Shown: positions 33,800-43,087, counted from the stretch's first letter. The stretch: DNA of 64,000 nt from Planococcus sp. SK3692 (GCF_028890485.2 NZ_JARCHV010000002.1:62001-126000), one strand, 5' to 3'. Translations and numbers: made by a program. Notes: a model not told the origin generated them from the sequence alone.

Positions 33800-35224
33800 A
33801 TGAGTACTCAAAAACAAGGAGAAGTGAACTGGAAGTTGCTCTTGATTTGCATCGCCATCGGGGCGACTATCTGGTTCATTCCCGCACCTTCTGGATTGGA
33901 AACGGATGCCTGGCATTTGTTCAGTATCTTTGTGGCTACGATTGTGGCATTGGTGATCAAACCGATACCGATGGGAAGCACGGCGATTCTTGCGCTGACA
34001 GTGATTGCGCTAACTCAAATCCTTACATTGGAACAGTCATTAAGCGGATTTCAAAATACGACCATTTGGTTGATTGTCATCGCTTTTTTCATCTCCCGCG
34101 GATTTATCAAAACCGGTTTGGGGACACGGGTTTCTTATGTGTTTGTCCGGCTGTTCGGGAAGAAAACGCTCGGCTTGTCGTATTCGATGCTGCTGAGTGA
34201 TTTGATTTTGGCACCTGCTATGCCATCCAATACGGCACGTGCCGGCGGAATCATTTTCCCGATCATCCGCTCGCTTTCCGAAACTTACGAATCGAGAGTC
34301 GGAGACGGCACGGAGCGGCGCATCGGGGCATTTTTGGTCAAGGTCTCTTTCCAAGGAGATATGATCACGTCAGCGATGTTCGTCACGGCTATGGCTGCGA
34401 ACCCGCTCGCTGTCCAGATTACACAGGAGATCACAGGTGAGACCATCACTTGGGGTGGTTGGGCGCTTGCAGCATTAGTGCCTGGCTTGATTAGTCTGGC
34501 GCTCATTCCGTTTGTCATCTATAAATTGTACCCGCCTGAATTAAAGGAAACACCGGAAGCCTCTGCGATTGCCGTAGAGAAATTGAAGGAAATGGGGCCG
34601 CTGAAAAAAGAAGAGCGCTATATGATCGGCGTCTTTGTCCTGCTGTTATCGCTCTGGATTTTCGGCGGAAACTTCGGCATCAGCGCGACGACCAGTGCGT
34701 TCGTCGGACTTTGTGTGCTGCTGCTTAGTGGCGTGTTGACCTGGTCGGATATCAAGAAAGAACAAGGCGCTTGGGATACGCTCGTCTGGTTCTCGGTTCT
34801 TGTCATGATGGCGACGTATTTGAACGAATTGGGCATGATTCCTTGGTTTAGCGATTTGATGGGGAATGCTGTCGGACAAATGTCGTGGATGATGACCTTA
34901 GTCATTTTGGCGATCGTCTATTTTTACTCTCATTATTTCTTTGCCAGCAACACGGCTCACGTCAGCGCGATGTATGCGGCGTTCTTGTCGGTCATTGTCG
35001 CTTCAGGCGCACCACCGCTCCTATCAGCACTGATTCTCGCATTCTTCTCGAACTTGTTCAGCTGCTTGACGCATTACGGTGCTGGTCCGGCTCCGGTCTT
35101 TTTCGGAAGCGGCTATGTCAGCCAGAAAAAATGGTGGAGCCTCGGGTTCATTATTTCCCTGATCCACATCGTAGTCTGGTTTGGTGCAGGCGGCTTGTGG
35201 TGGAAAGCGCTTGGCCTTTGGTAA
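33800..35224 (+). CDS. DASS-family anion:sodium symporter (malate/dicarboxylate type)
   Basis: A 474-residue transporter of the SLC13/DASS family with 11-13 helices. The family signature APAMPSNTARAGGIIFPII is present near residues 142-160 and again as the SNTAHVSAMYAAF repeat near residue 385; these two SNT motifs bind carboxylate and sodium. It resembles plastid-type dicarboxylate translocators and B. subtilis YflS (malate). AAGGAGAAGTAGG precedes the ATG at 33800. Confidence 0.9.
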   Translation: MSTQKQGEVNWKLLLICIAIGATIWFIPAPSGLETDAWHLFSIFVATIVALVIKPIPMGSTAILALTVIALTQILTLEQSLSGFQNTTIWLIVIAFFISRGFIKTGLGTRVSYVFVRLFGKKTLGLSYSMLLSDLILAPAMPSNTARAGGIIFPIIRSLSETYESRVGDGTERRIGAFLVKVSFQGDMITSAMFVTAMAANPLAVQITQEITGETITWGGWALAALVPGLISLALIPFVIYKLYPPELKETPEASAIAVEKLKEMGPLKKEERYMIGVFVLLLSLWIFGGNFGISATTSAFVGLCVLLLSGVLTWSDIKKEQGAWDTLVWFSVLVMMATYLNELGMIPWFSDLMGNAVGQMSWMMTLVILAIVYFYSHYFFASNTAHVSAMYAAFLSVIVASGAPPLLSALILAFFSNLFSCLTHYGAGPAPVFFGSGYVSQKKWWSLGFIISLIHIVVWFGAGGLWWKALGLW

Positions 35225-35285
35225 TAAAGAATAAATTTCCCGAACTTTTTTCTCTGACAATAAACGATGACTTTGGAGGATATCG

Positions 35286-35633
35286 ATGGAGCACAAAATG
35301 AAACTTTACGAAGAACCTTTCCGGGCAATCAAGTCTGGGAAGAAAACAGTCGAAATCAGGCTGTACGATCCAAAGAGGCGGAAATTGAAGCATGGCGACA
35401 CAATTGAATTTACGAAACTGCCTAGCGAAGACGAAAAACTGTCGGTCAAAGTGATAAAGTTATGCACATATCCGACGTTCCGGGAAATGTTCGCAGATAT
35501 TCCCGCTGAGAAGTTTGGAATTGTGGATAACCATATAGAAAAACGCGTAGAATCCATCCACACCCTCTATTCAACAGCACGTGAACAGGAATGGGGCAGT
35601 TTGGCAATCGAAATCGAGCTGCTTTTCCCCTAA
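35286..35633 (+). CDS. ASCH-domain protein
   Basis: A 115-residue ASCH-domain protein. The opening KMKLYEEPFRAIKSGKKTVEIRLYDPKRRKLKHGDTIEF fits the family pattern in which Lys, Glu and Arg line an RNA or nucleoside pocket. E. coli YqfB, a small ASCH protein, removes the acyl group of N4-acetylcytidine. GGAGGATATCG lies before the ATG. Confidence 0.85.
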   Translation: MEHKMKLYEEPFRAIKSGKKTVEIRLYDPKRRKLKHGDTIEFTKLPSEDEKLSVKVIKLCTYPTFREMFADIPAEKFGIVDNHIEKRVESIHTLYSTAREQEWGSLAIEIELLFP

Positions 35634-35667
35634 AACGGTGGATAAACTGTTGAAGGAGCTGTAAGAA

Positions 35668-35865
35668 ATGACGAAAACCATGATTATGTTTTCCACAGGC
35701 TTAATAATGTTTATGGCAGGTATGTATATATCCACATACTTATCCACTTTTGCGGTGGCTGTTGGCACTGCGCTTGCTGTAGCAGGTGGGTGGTTTATGG
35801 GAAGCAGCGGCTTTTTCTTGCTAAAACCTGCGAAGAAATCAAACCGGAATGCTCAATCTAAGTAG
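35668..35865 (+). CDS. Small two-helix membrane protein
   Basis: A 65-residue protein with two probable membrane helices (residues 5-22 and 26-53) and a basic tail (KPAKKSNRNAQSK). GAAGGAGCTGTAAGAA gives it a good ribosome binding site. It lies between the ASCH and metallopeptidase genes with gaps of 34 and 9 bp, so it is probably co-transcribed with the peptidase. Function is unknown. Confidence 0.6.
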   Translation: MTKTMIMFSTGLIMFMAGMYISTYLSTFAVAVGTALAVAGGWFMGSSGFFLLKPAKKSNRNAQSK

Positions 35866-35874
35866 AGGTGACTT

Positions 35875-37506
35875 ATGCACATAGTGAAAAATGTTATTTT
35901 GAGCATTCTTGGTTTGTTCTTGTTGACGGCTGGATTCGCGGTTTTGCTGTTGTATTTGGATGTAGGGCAAAGCTTGATCGCCTGGCTTATTGCAAGCGTC
36001 TTCGTAATCGCAGGCATTGTATTGGCAATTGTTTGGATTGCAAAAGCGGGTAGTGGCAGGAAAAGTTTGACGGATGCTATCTTTCTTATAGCCTCTTTAA
36101 TTTTGTTTTGGATTTTTGCGCTCTTTTTATTCGGCGCAAATTTTCTGCTCTATGATGTCGAATACGATATGACCGAAGCAACAGAGCTGACGCCTGGAGA
36201 GAAGTTGACCTATTACCGGCAGTTAATCACCGGAGATGATGGCTCCATTGATTTAGCGACACTGGATTCAAAAGAAATCGATGGAATCACATTCTATTTC
36301 GCTCCGGGAAGCGAGCCTTTAGAAGAAATGGAACAGCTGGTGGACCTTGTGGAAACCAATCATCCGCAATTGGAGCGTGAGCTGGGCGGGAAAACCGATG
36401 CCCCAGTTTCTTTTGTTCTCTACGGAGAGGAGCTCGCCATGCCGATTCGGGAAACGATTCAAGAAGAGTACGGTGGATTTTACAAAGAGCACGATCAGAC
36501 GATTCACTTGCCACTGCCGATCGATGAGGTGTCGGCCGTTCACGAATACACGCATCATTTGTTTTACAGCATCGCGGAGGAGCGGGGGATGTATAGTACT
36601 GAAATTCCTATTTGGTTTGCGGAAGGCGTAGCTACCCACCTGTCTGAAAAAGAATATGAATTGCCGTTTGATGCGTATGCCCCAATTAAATACGCAGCAT
36701 TTGAAAGACTGGAGACCCCAGGGGGTTGGGAAAATCATTTGCCTGATCCTTTTAATCCGTATATTCAAAGCCGAGCCTTTTTAGAATTCGTGCTAGAAGA
36801 GGAGGGAGAAAGCGTTCTTCCAGGAATTTTCGCAGAGATGGAACATTCTTCGTTCGAATCGAGTTTTAAAAAAGCGACCGGAAAAACTCTAGAAAGTTAC
36901 GAGGCTAAGTTTTTTGTGAGTTTTGAACAGCTGAGTGATTTATGGAAAAGGGCAGATTTATTAGCACAGCAACAAGGGAAGCCAGAAGAAGCATTGGAGA
37001 TTTTTCTGGAAATTGCAGAGACTGCACCTAATTTAGAAACGCTTAACCATCAGATTGCAAGCCAGTATAGGGAGTTAGGCGACTACGAAAATACAAATCT
37101 TTATCGACAGAATGAGCTGAGGCTCGTCAATCCAGAGAGCATAACAGGAGTATCAAGTGCTTATAATTACATTACTCAGGATTTGTTATTTACCGACGTT
37201 TCCGAAGCATTAAAGTATGCGGAAATGGGCGTTGATTCAGCTGGAGAATGGGAGCGTGCTTGGAGCGAAAAACTCTTTGCCGAAGTGTCGGAGTTGGTGA
37301 ACCAGATTGAAACGGGAGAACCACTTAAAGGTTACCGAGACGTGCTAGAAGGTGAGCATGCTGTAACCGGGGAATTCTCACTAAGGGAAAAAGCGAACTT
37401 GATCGATGTCGTTTTAGCAAGATACCCTGAAGATCTCTCAGCAAACAGAACCGCATTGATCGAGTTGAAAAAACAGTTTGAAGCTGAGCTAGCAGCTCAA
37501 CAATAA
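35875..37506 (+). CDS. Membrane-anchored gluzincin-like metallopeptidase
   Basis: A 543-residue protein. Three membrane helices occupy residues 5-100. The outward domain holds the zinc motif HEYTHH (HExxH) near residue 223 and, about 25 residues later, WFAEGVATHLSE with the third ligand Glu, as in peptidase MA/M1-like gluzincins. The C-terminal half is helical and repeat-like (residues 350-540), resembling TPR units. It would cut proteins or peptides at the outer membrane face. GAGGTGACTT lies before the ATG, and the small membrane protein gene is 9 bp upstream. No family name can be given with certainty. Confidence 0.75.
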   Translation: MHIVKNVILSILGLFLLTAGFAVLLLYLDVGQSLIAWLIASVFVIAGIVLAIVWIAKAGSGRKSLTDAIFLIASLILFWIFALFLFGANFLLYDVEYDMTEATELTPGEKLTYYRQLITGDDGSIDLATLDSKEIDGITFYFAPGSEPLEEMEQLVDLVETNHPQLERELGGKTDAPVSFVLYGEELAMPIRETIQEEYGGFYKEHDQTIHLPLPIDEVSAVHEYTHHLFYSIAEERGMYSTEIPIWFAEGVATHLSEKEYELPFDAYAPIKYAAFERLETPGGWENHLPDPFNPYIQSRAFLEFVLEEEGESVLPGIFAEMEHSSFESSFKKATGKTLESYEAKFFVSFEQLSDLWKRADLLAQQQGKPEEALEIFLEIAETAPNLETLNHQIASQYRELGDYENTNLYRQNELRLVNPESITGVSSAYNYITQDLLFTDVSEALKYAEMGVDSAGEWERAWSEKLFAEVSELVNQIETGEPLKGYRDVLEGEHAVTGEFSLREKANLIDVVLARYPEDLSANRTALIELKKQFEAELAAQQ

Positions 37507-37511
37507 TAAAT

Positions 37512-37552
37512 AAAAAACGGAGCCGATCGAGAAGATCGGCTCCGTTTTTGCA
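37512..37552. terminator. Bidirectional terminator
   Basis: Perfect 16-bp arms (AAAAACGGAGCCGATC with its complement) around a short loop, between the metallopeptidase gene and the convergent oxidoreductase pseudogene. Confidence 0.92.
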
Positions 37553-37559
37553 TATTTTT

Positions 37560-38417
37560 TTATTTTGAAACCAGCTGCGCGAGACCATCTTTGATCGGCG
37601 TCAGCGGGCGTCCGAGAACTTGTTCGAAGTCGCTGTTTGCGACTTCGAGCGAACCGTTGCGGGTGCTTTCCTGGATGCCCACGACAATCGGGATGGCGAA
37701 GTCCGGCACACCGGCACTTTTCATTACTTCTGCGTATTCTTCGTCGCTTACTTGCTGCACTGAAACTTGTTTATCCAGTACGTCACCCAGTGCTGAAGCC
37801 AGTTGCTCCTGTGTTAACAAAGGGCCTGATAGTTCGTAGGTTTTATTTTCGTGGCCCTTCCCAGTCAATACGGCGACCGCTGCGTCTGCTTAATCTTGCT
37901 GCAAAGCCCAGCCGACTTTTCCTTCTCCAGCCGAAGTGACCCAAGGCGCGCCTGCTTCTACGGCTTGAATGCTGCCCATTTCGTTTTCCAAATACCAATT
38001 ATTGCGAAGGAATGTATAAGGGATGCCCGTTTTGATGATGGCCGCTTCTGTCGCTACGTGCGGCGGAGCCATCAGGTTTTGGCTTTCTGTCGCATTCGCG
38101 AGGCTAGTGTAGGCGATAAATTTCACGCCTGCGCGCTCAGCGGCGTGAACCGCATTTTCGTGCTGGCGGATTCTCGTTTCGTTGTCGCCGTCAGTTGAAA
38201 TAATCAACAAGCGGTCGATTCCTTGAAAAGCTTGATCCAATGTTTCCGGAGCATCGAAATCACCATGGCGAACGTCGACGCCTTGAGCGCGTAAATTCTC
38301 GGCCTTTTCAGGGTTGCGGACGCTTACCGCCAAATCTCCAGCCGGTACTTGTTGCAATAATGATGCCATTACTTTTGAGCCCAGTTTTCCTGTAGCCCCT
38401 GTTACCAAAATTTTCAT
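37560..38417 (-). pseudogene. NmrA/SDR-type NAD(P)-binding oxidoreductase split by one in-frame stop
   Basis: The gene reads as one 286-codon frame except for a TAA at 37892-37890. Before it the protein starts MKILVTGATGKLGSKV (Rossmann glycine motif) and runs to GKVGWALQQD; after it the same frame resumes ADAAVAVLTGKGHENKTYELSG and continues to the natural end. Relatives such as QorB/YtfG-type quinone reductases have a Tyr there, so a single Tyr-to-stop change is likely. The reading frame is otherwise clean, so it is a recent loss, a readthrough site or a sequencing error. AGGAGG precedes the ATG at 38417. It is divergent from an Rrf2 regulator gene and shares operators with it. Confidence 0.85.
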
Positions 38418-38444
38418 CAATAATTCCTCCTATTCCTTTGTTCT

Positions 38445-38463
38445 TGTAACTGCATTGATTACA
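38445..38463. promoter_or_regulatory. Operator TGTAA-N9-TTACA, copy 1
   Basis: A 19-bp inverted repeat in the divergent gap between the oxidoreductase and Rrf2 genes. The same repeat recurs at 38545, exactly 100 bp away. Confidence 0.6.
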
Positions 38464-38468
38464 TGTTT

Positions 38469-38499
38469 AGTTTATTCACTTGTAACCATCTTGTCAACA
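38469..38499 (-). promoter_or_regulatory. Oxidoreductase promoter with imperfect operator copy 2
   Basis: Minus strand: TTGACA at 38497-38492, 17-bp spacer, TAAACT at 38474-38469. TGTAA-N9-CAACA at 38481-38499 is an imperfect copy of the same operator, lying in the spacer and -35. Confidence 0.65.
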
Positions 38500-38501
38500 G
38501 G

Positions 38502-38563
38502 TTGGATTTAATATATTTTTAGCTTATAATTTGATACAATTACTTGTAACCAAAGCAATTACA
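38502..38563 (+). promoter_or_regulatory. Rrf2-gene promoter and operator copy 3
   Basis: Plus strand: TTGGAT at 38502, 17-bp spacer, TATAAT at 38525-38530. A perfect TGTAA-N9-TTACA lies at 38545-38563 just downstream of the start point, where a bound repressor would block transcription. Confidence 0.6.
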
Positions 38564-38605
38564 CCATCTGAAATTGAATATAAAATAAGCAATGGAGGTC
38601 TCAAC

Positions 38606-39040
38606 ATGTCCATCAGCAGCCGATTCGCCGTCGGAATCCACATACTGGCGTTAATTGATTTGAATAAAGAAACCGCCTCCTCTTCCGAATTTATCGCCGG
38701 CAGCGTCAACACCAATGCAGCGGTCATCAGAAAAATCATGGGGATGCTGAAAAAAGCAGGATTGATCGACGTGCAGCCAGGGGTGGCGGGCGCTAAACTG
38801 TCGAAAGAATTATCCGAGATTACGCTATTCGATATTTACAAGGCAGTTAACGTGGTCGAGGAGAATGAATTATTCAGCATCCACGACAAGCCGCATCCCG
38901 ATTGCGTCGTCGGTAAAAACATCCAAAGCACCATCGAGCCAATCTTCATGGCCGCCCAGTCGGCGATGGAAAAAGTGTTCCAGAACCTGACGCTTGAGGA
39001 CATCGTGAAAGATATTGAGGCGAAAGAACATATTCAGTGA
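38606..39040 (+). CDS. Rrf2-family transcriptional regulator
   Basis: A 144-residue Rrf2 protein. SSRFAVGIHILALIDL is the family start, and SVNTNAAVIRKIMGMLKKAGLI is the winged-helix recognition unit. The three-cysteine iron-sulfur motif of IscR is absent; a single Cys (HPDCVVG near residue 95) remains, as in YwnA/CymR-like or thiol-redox forms. It faces an oxidoreductase gene with three shared operator-like repeats, so it probably represses that gene and itself and responds to an electrophile or redox signal. GGAGGTCTCAAC precedes the ATG. Confidence 0.85.
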   Translation: MSISSRFAVGIHILALIDLNKETASSSEFIAGSVNTNAAVIRKIMGMLKKAGLIDVQPGVAGAKLSKELSEITLFDIYKAVNVVEENELFSIHDKPHPDCVVGKNIQSTIEPIFMAAQSAMEKVFQNLTLEDIVKDIEAKEHIQ

Positions 39041-39070
39041 AAAAGACATTCCAAGCGGATGTCTTTTTTT
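39041..39070 (+). terminator. Intrinsic terminator after the Rrf2 gene
   Basis: Arms AAAAGACAT and ATGTCTTTT, 9-nt loop, followed by a T-run, immediately after the stop codon. Confidence 0.85.
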
Positions 39071-39228
39071 ATTGGAGAATATTTTAGAGAGGTTATAAAA
39101 GACCTAAAATTCAATTATTTTAAATAATTTGTGGGAATTATTGGTATAATAAATGAAAGATACAACTTCAGAAAAGAACACGAAATCGAGAATAAATTTT
39201 AAAAGACGAAGATATGGAGTTGGAGAAA

Positions 39229-40503
39229 ATGAGTGCGACTGGTGTTTACACGGTGGATATCACCCCATCGCTCGGAATGGAATTTATCGGTTATCATCGG
39301 GAGAATGGGATTCAAAATACCGACGAACGAATATATGCAACGGCGATTGTTTTTGAGTCGGCAGAGAATAAAACAGTGTTGATTAGCATCGATAATATCG
39401 GCATGCTAATCGAAGATACAGATGAAATTCGTAAGCAAACTGCAGATGCATTGAAGCTTACAACTAACAATATCATGGTGGCTTTTACCCACACACATTC
39501 TGGCCCTGCAACTGCCGGGAATAATCCCGCCATCAAAGCATACAGAGACCAACTAATCTCTAATGCTGTGAAAGCTGCAGTTCTGGCAGACAAAGAGAAG
39601 TTCACTTCAGAGATTGGATGGAAGGTTAGCCATGCGGACTTGGGAGTAAATCGAAGAGAAAGAACGGCAAACGGCAAAGTGAAAATGGGCGTAAATGATG
39701 CCGGCGCAGTGGACCCGCGAATTGGATTAATGGCCATAAGGAACGGACAGACTCAACAAATTGGGGGCCTTGTCATTTTCTGTACAGCCCATCCCAATGT
39801 GCTGAAAGGCGAAAGTGAAATTTTATCCGCTGATTATCCAGGGCGCGCCAGACAGCTTTTGCAAAAATCATTGGATTGTCCAGTTGTGGTTGTCCAAGGG
39901 GCTGCGGGGAATGTGAATGCAAAACATCGTGGATCTGTTGAAGCATTGAATAAGATGGGGGTTATTTTGAGTGAATGTGTCTTAAAGATGTTTCCGGAAG
40001 TCCAGTTCAAGCCGATTTTTTCATTAGAATGTGCAACTGCCGAATTACCGATGAGGCTGAAAGACATACCGGTCCCCGAAAAAATACACGAAATCGCAGA
40101 TTTAACGGAAGTGGAGTGGGGAGTGAAGACGGAGAAGTGGCGAAATGCTTTAACCGACATGCATAACCAAAGCATTAACGAGTTGGAAATCGATTTAGAA
40201 TTGCAACTTTTTCAAATTAATGAAGGCGCGTTTTCGGGAATTCCGATGGAGTCGTTTGTGGAGACGGCTATTGAATTGAAAAACGAAGTGAAAAATGAAT
40301 TGTTCTTTTTTGGCGGCTATACCAACGGCTATCTTGGCTATTTGCCTATAAAAGAAGCCTATCCAGAAGGTGGATACGAAGTTGAATTAAATCCGGTTGT
40401 GTACGGGCCAATAACAAACTTATGGATGCCGCCGGAGGAATCGACTTCTGAACAAGTGGTCAATAAAGTTAAAGAGCTATACAAATCGGTTCAACCCAAA
40501 TAG
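39229..40503 (+). CDS. Neutral/alkaline ceramidase-like hydrolase
   Basis: A 424-residue protein that resembles the N-terminal catalytic domain of neutral/alkaline ceramidases. VDITPSLGMEFIGY is the family start; FTHTHSGP near residue 88 and CTAHPN near residue 187 carry the zinc His residues. It lacks a signal peptide and the C-terminal Ig-like domain, so it is cytosolic and short. Bacterial relatives hydrolyse ceramides or unknown amides. The start could be ATG 39229 or ATG 39214, both near GGAG repeats. Confidence 0.82.
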   Translation: MSATGVYTVDITPSLGMEFIGYHRENGIQNTDERIYATAIVFESAENKTVLISIDNIGMLIEDTDEIRKQTADALKLTTNNIMVAFTHTHSGPATAGNNPAIKAYRDQLISNAVKAAVLADKEKFTSEIGWKVSHADLGVNRRERTANGKVKMGVNDAGAVDPRIGLMAIRNGQTQQIGGLVIFCTAHPNVLKGESEILSADYPGRARQLLQKSLDCPVVVVQGAAGNVNAKHRGSVEALNKMGVILSECVLKMFPEVQFKPIFSLECATAELPMRLKDIPVPEKIHEIADLTEVEWGVKTEKWRNALTDMHNQSINELEIDLELQLFQINEGAFSGIPMESFVETAIELKNEVKNELFFFGGYTNGYLGYLPIKEAYPEGGYEVELNPVVYGPITNLWMPPEESTSEQVVNKVKELYKSVQPK

Positions 40504-40544
40504 CGAGTTGAATACGCTAATCGAATGAATAGTAGAGGTGACTC

Positions 40545-41252
40545 ATGAAAGACAAAATCAAAGAAACCTTCAACAGTCTCGCCGGTGCATACGAACATTC
40601 GGTAGACACGGAAAACTTATATAATAACGAATACGAAAGGCCGGCCATGCTTGCTCAGTTACCAAAAGATTTAAGCGAAAAAAGAATGTTGGATGCCGGA
40701 TGCGCAGCGGGTTGGTACACAGAAAAATTGGTGGATAGAGGAGCACAAGTAACCGCTGTGGATATGAGTCCGGAAATGGCTGCCGCTACAAAGAGACGGG
40801 TAGGAGATAGAGCGGATGTCCGGTGTTTGGATTTGGCGTCTGCTTTACCTTTTGAAGATGGAACTTTCGACTATATCGTCAGTTCGTTGACGCTCCATTA
40901 CATAGAAGACTGGGATCTCACGTTCAAAGAGTTTCAGCGCATATTAAAACCAGGAGGAACCCTGCTGTTCTCAGTTCACCATCCATTTACCGATATCAAA
41001 CTATCACGGGAAATGAATTACTTTTCAACTGAATTGATCGTGGACAAATGGAAAAAGGAAGGCAAAGTCTACAATGTCCCGTTTTTCAGAAGGCCGCTTG
41101 GCGACATTTTAGCGAAAACGCTTCAGTATTTCTCTATGGAAGATGTCATCGAACCGAAGCCGACAGAAAGATTCAAAGAGCTGGACACGGAGCGTTATGA
41201 ACGCTTGATGAAAGCGCCGAACTTTTTGATTGTAAAATCAAAGAAACAATAA
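40545..41252 (+). CDS. Class I SAM-dependent methyltransferase
   Basis: A 235-residue class I methyltransferase. Motif I is MLDAGCAAGWYTEKL, the acidic loop is VTAVDMSPEM, and motif IV is FDYIVSSLTLHYIEDW. It is of the UbiE/BioC-like Methyltransf_11 type. The target is unknown. AGAGGTGACTC precedes the ATG. A transporter gene starts 39 bp downstream, with three acetyltransferases and a nucleotidyltransferase after it. Confidence 0.88.
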   Translation: MKDKIKETFNSLAGAYEHSVDTENLYNNEYERPAMLAQLPKDLSEKRMLDAGCAAGWYTEKLVDRGAQVTAVDMSPEMAAATKRRVGDRADVRCLDLASALPFEDGTFDYIVSSLTLHYIEDWDLTFKEFQRILKPGGTLLFSVHHPFTDIKLSREMNYFSTELIVDKWKKEGKVYNVPFFRRPLGDILAKTLQYFSMEDVIEPKPTERFKELDTERYERLMKAPNFLIVKSKKQ

Positions 41253-41291
41253 TGTTCACACAAAAATTTTTAGCGGAAAGGGGGAAGGGAT

Positions 41292-42536
41292 TTGAATGGA
41301 ATATGGACAGAGTGGAAAAATCCATCCTTATTATTGCTGTCCCTCGGCATCGCAGGCATCGGGGATTTCATCTATTTGGTGGCGATCAATATTATCGTTT
41401 ATCAGATGACCGGGTCGGCCGCGGCTGTGGCTGGACTTTGGATCGTGGGGCCAATTGTGAATATCCTGACAAAGTTCTGGACGGGCAGTTTCATCGATTA
41501 CAGAAGCAAAAAAGCCGTCATCATTTCCACATACCTGCTGCGGGCTGGATTCATCGCACTTATTCCGCTGGCACCTAATGTTTTCGTCATTTATATCCTC
41601 CTCGTTTTCCTGAGCATCGCGAAATCTTTTTTCGGCCCTTCCTCCGTGACGTACATAACCATGCTAGTGCCGAAAGGGAAGCGGAAGCGTTTCAACTCGA
41701 TTCGCTCCTTTACGTCTTCCGGGGCGTTCATTCTGGGCCCGGCAATCGGCGGTGTACTGATTCTTGGTAGTTCGATCGAGGTGACATTATGGATCAATGC
41801 CCTGTTCTTTGTTCTAGCAGCGGTATTGGTCATGAAGCTTCCGAAAGTGGAGAACATTGATCGGGCTTCCATCCCATCATTGACCGTTTCCCAAGTGATC
41901 AGCGATTTTAAAGTCGTTAACAATTTTATCGCCCAGAATAAATACATCACCTTTGTCTATTTGGCGTTCATGGGTGTTCTCATCTTCTCTTTCGCAATGG
42001 ATGCGCAAGAAGTGGTCTTTACGCAACAGGTGATCGGCTTGTCGGAACTCGACTATAGTTTATTGATCAGCCTCACCGGCATCGGTTCGGTGAGTGGCGG
42101 TATTTTGCTTTCGATTTTTTCTTCTAACATTTCCTTGAAGTCCATGATGGTCTATGGCTTACTCATGACTGCGGTCGGCTATGTAATTTATGCGTTTTCT
42201 TGGTCCTTTGTCTCGGTCATGGCCGGTTTTTTGATTCTTGGCTTTTTCATCGTCTTCATGAACGCCGGACTCGCTACCTTTTATCAAAACAATATTCCGG
42301 TAGCGCTGATGGGGCGCATCACCAGTATTTTTCAACTGTTCCAAAGCGTGTTGCAGATCGTCTTTCTATTGGCCGTCGGTGTATTCGCGGACTTCATTTC
42401 ATTGCGAATAACGATTGTCGCTTTAGCATTGGTGATGCTTGCAGGAGCTATCGTGCTCGCATTCTTTGTTATGAAACCAGAGAAAGCCAAATATTTTGAG
42501 GAAGAGGAAGATGCTGCGAATGAAGTGTATGTGTAG
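41292..42536 (+). CDS. MFS transporter (MFS_3-like)
   Basis: A 414-residue, about 12-helix transporter. SFIDYRSKKAVIISTYLLRAG is the conserved loop 2-3 of MFS exporters, and VALMGRITSIFQ lies in the second half. It is of the group with macrolide-efflux-like proteins. The start appears to be TTG at 41292, after GGGGGAAGGGAT; the ATG 4 bp later is in another frame. The highly charged tail (EEEEDAANEVYV) is unusual but unexplained. Confidence 0.85.
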   Translation: MNGIWTEWKNPSLLLLSLGIAGIGDFIYLVAINIIVYQMTGSAAAVAGLWIVGPIVNILTKFWTGSFIDYRSKKAVIISTYLLRAGFIALIPLAPNVFVIYILLVFLSIAKSFFGPSSVTYITMLVPKGKRKRFNSIRSFTSSGAFILGPAIGGVLILGSSIEVTLWINALFFVLAAVLVMKLPKVENIDRASIPSLTVSQVISDFKVVNNFIAQNKYITFVYLAFMGVLIFSFAMDAQEVVFTQQVIGLSELDYSLLISLTGIGSVSGGILLSIFSSNISLKSMMVYGLLMTAVGYVIYAFSWSFVSVMAGFLILGFFIVFMNAGLATFYQNNIPVALMGRITSIFQLFQSVLQIVFLLAVGVFADFISLRITIVALALVMLAGAIVLAFFVMKPEKAKYFEEEEDAANEVYV

Positions 42537-42592
42537 CGGAAGACATCTGTGTTCAAGGATTCTAATAGAAGATAAATGGGAGGAGGTTGAGC

Positions 42593-43087
42593 ATGCCGCA
42601 TATCAAGACAGATAGATTAATGCTTATCACTTTTACTGCAGAAATGATGCAAGCCGCCATTTCAAGCGAGCGCGAGTTGGAACAAGCTGCGGGCTATCAA
42701 GTCATTGATGACTATCCGTCCGATGACTATAAAGAAATTCTTCCTTTCAAAATTCAGCGCTATCGCCAATATCCTGAAGAAAATGAGTGGGAAGGTTTGA
42801 TTGTTCATCAACAAAATCAAATGATCATGGGAGACATGGGCTTCAGGCGAAGCACGGACAATCCGGAAGAGCTGGAGCTGGGCTATAGCATTGTGCCTGC
42901 TTATCAAGGGCATGGATATGCGACAGAAATGGCGCAGGCAATCATTTCTTGGGGATTAACACAAGCCGGCATCAAAAAGATCATCGCGAGCTGCGACCAC
43001 GATAATCGGGCTTCCATTCGCGTATTGGAAAAAGCGGGACTGAAAAAGCTTGGTGAACAGGAACATAAGATACACTGGTCCACATGA
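42593..43087 (+). CDS. GNAT acetyltransferase
   Basis: A 164-residue GNAT protein. Motif A is LGYSIVPAYQGHGYATEMAQA and motif B is IASCDHDNRASIRVLEKAG, of the RimJ/RimL type. GGAGGAGG lies 6 bp before the ATG. First of three successive acetyltransferase genes. Confidence 0.87.
   Translation: MPHIKTDRLMLITFTAEMMQAAISSERELEQAAGYQVIDDYPSDDYKEILPFKIQRYRQYPEENEWEGLIVHQQNQMIMGDMGFRRSTDNPEELELGYSIVPAYQGHGYATEMAQAIISWGLTQAGIKKIIASCDHDNRASIRVLEKAGLKKLGEQEHKIHWST

Noticed and set aside
35850..40560. Shared 13-base leader AGTAGAGGTGACT before the genes at 35875 and 40545
   Set aside because: It is mostly the ribosome binding site and could arise by chance; the genes are unrelated.
41252..41578. A separate 108-residue gene between the methyltransferase and the MFS gene
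   Set aside because: It is an out-of-frame shadow of the MFS gene with no protein-like composition.
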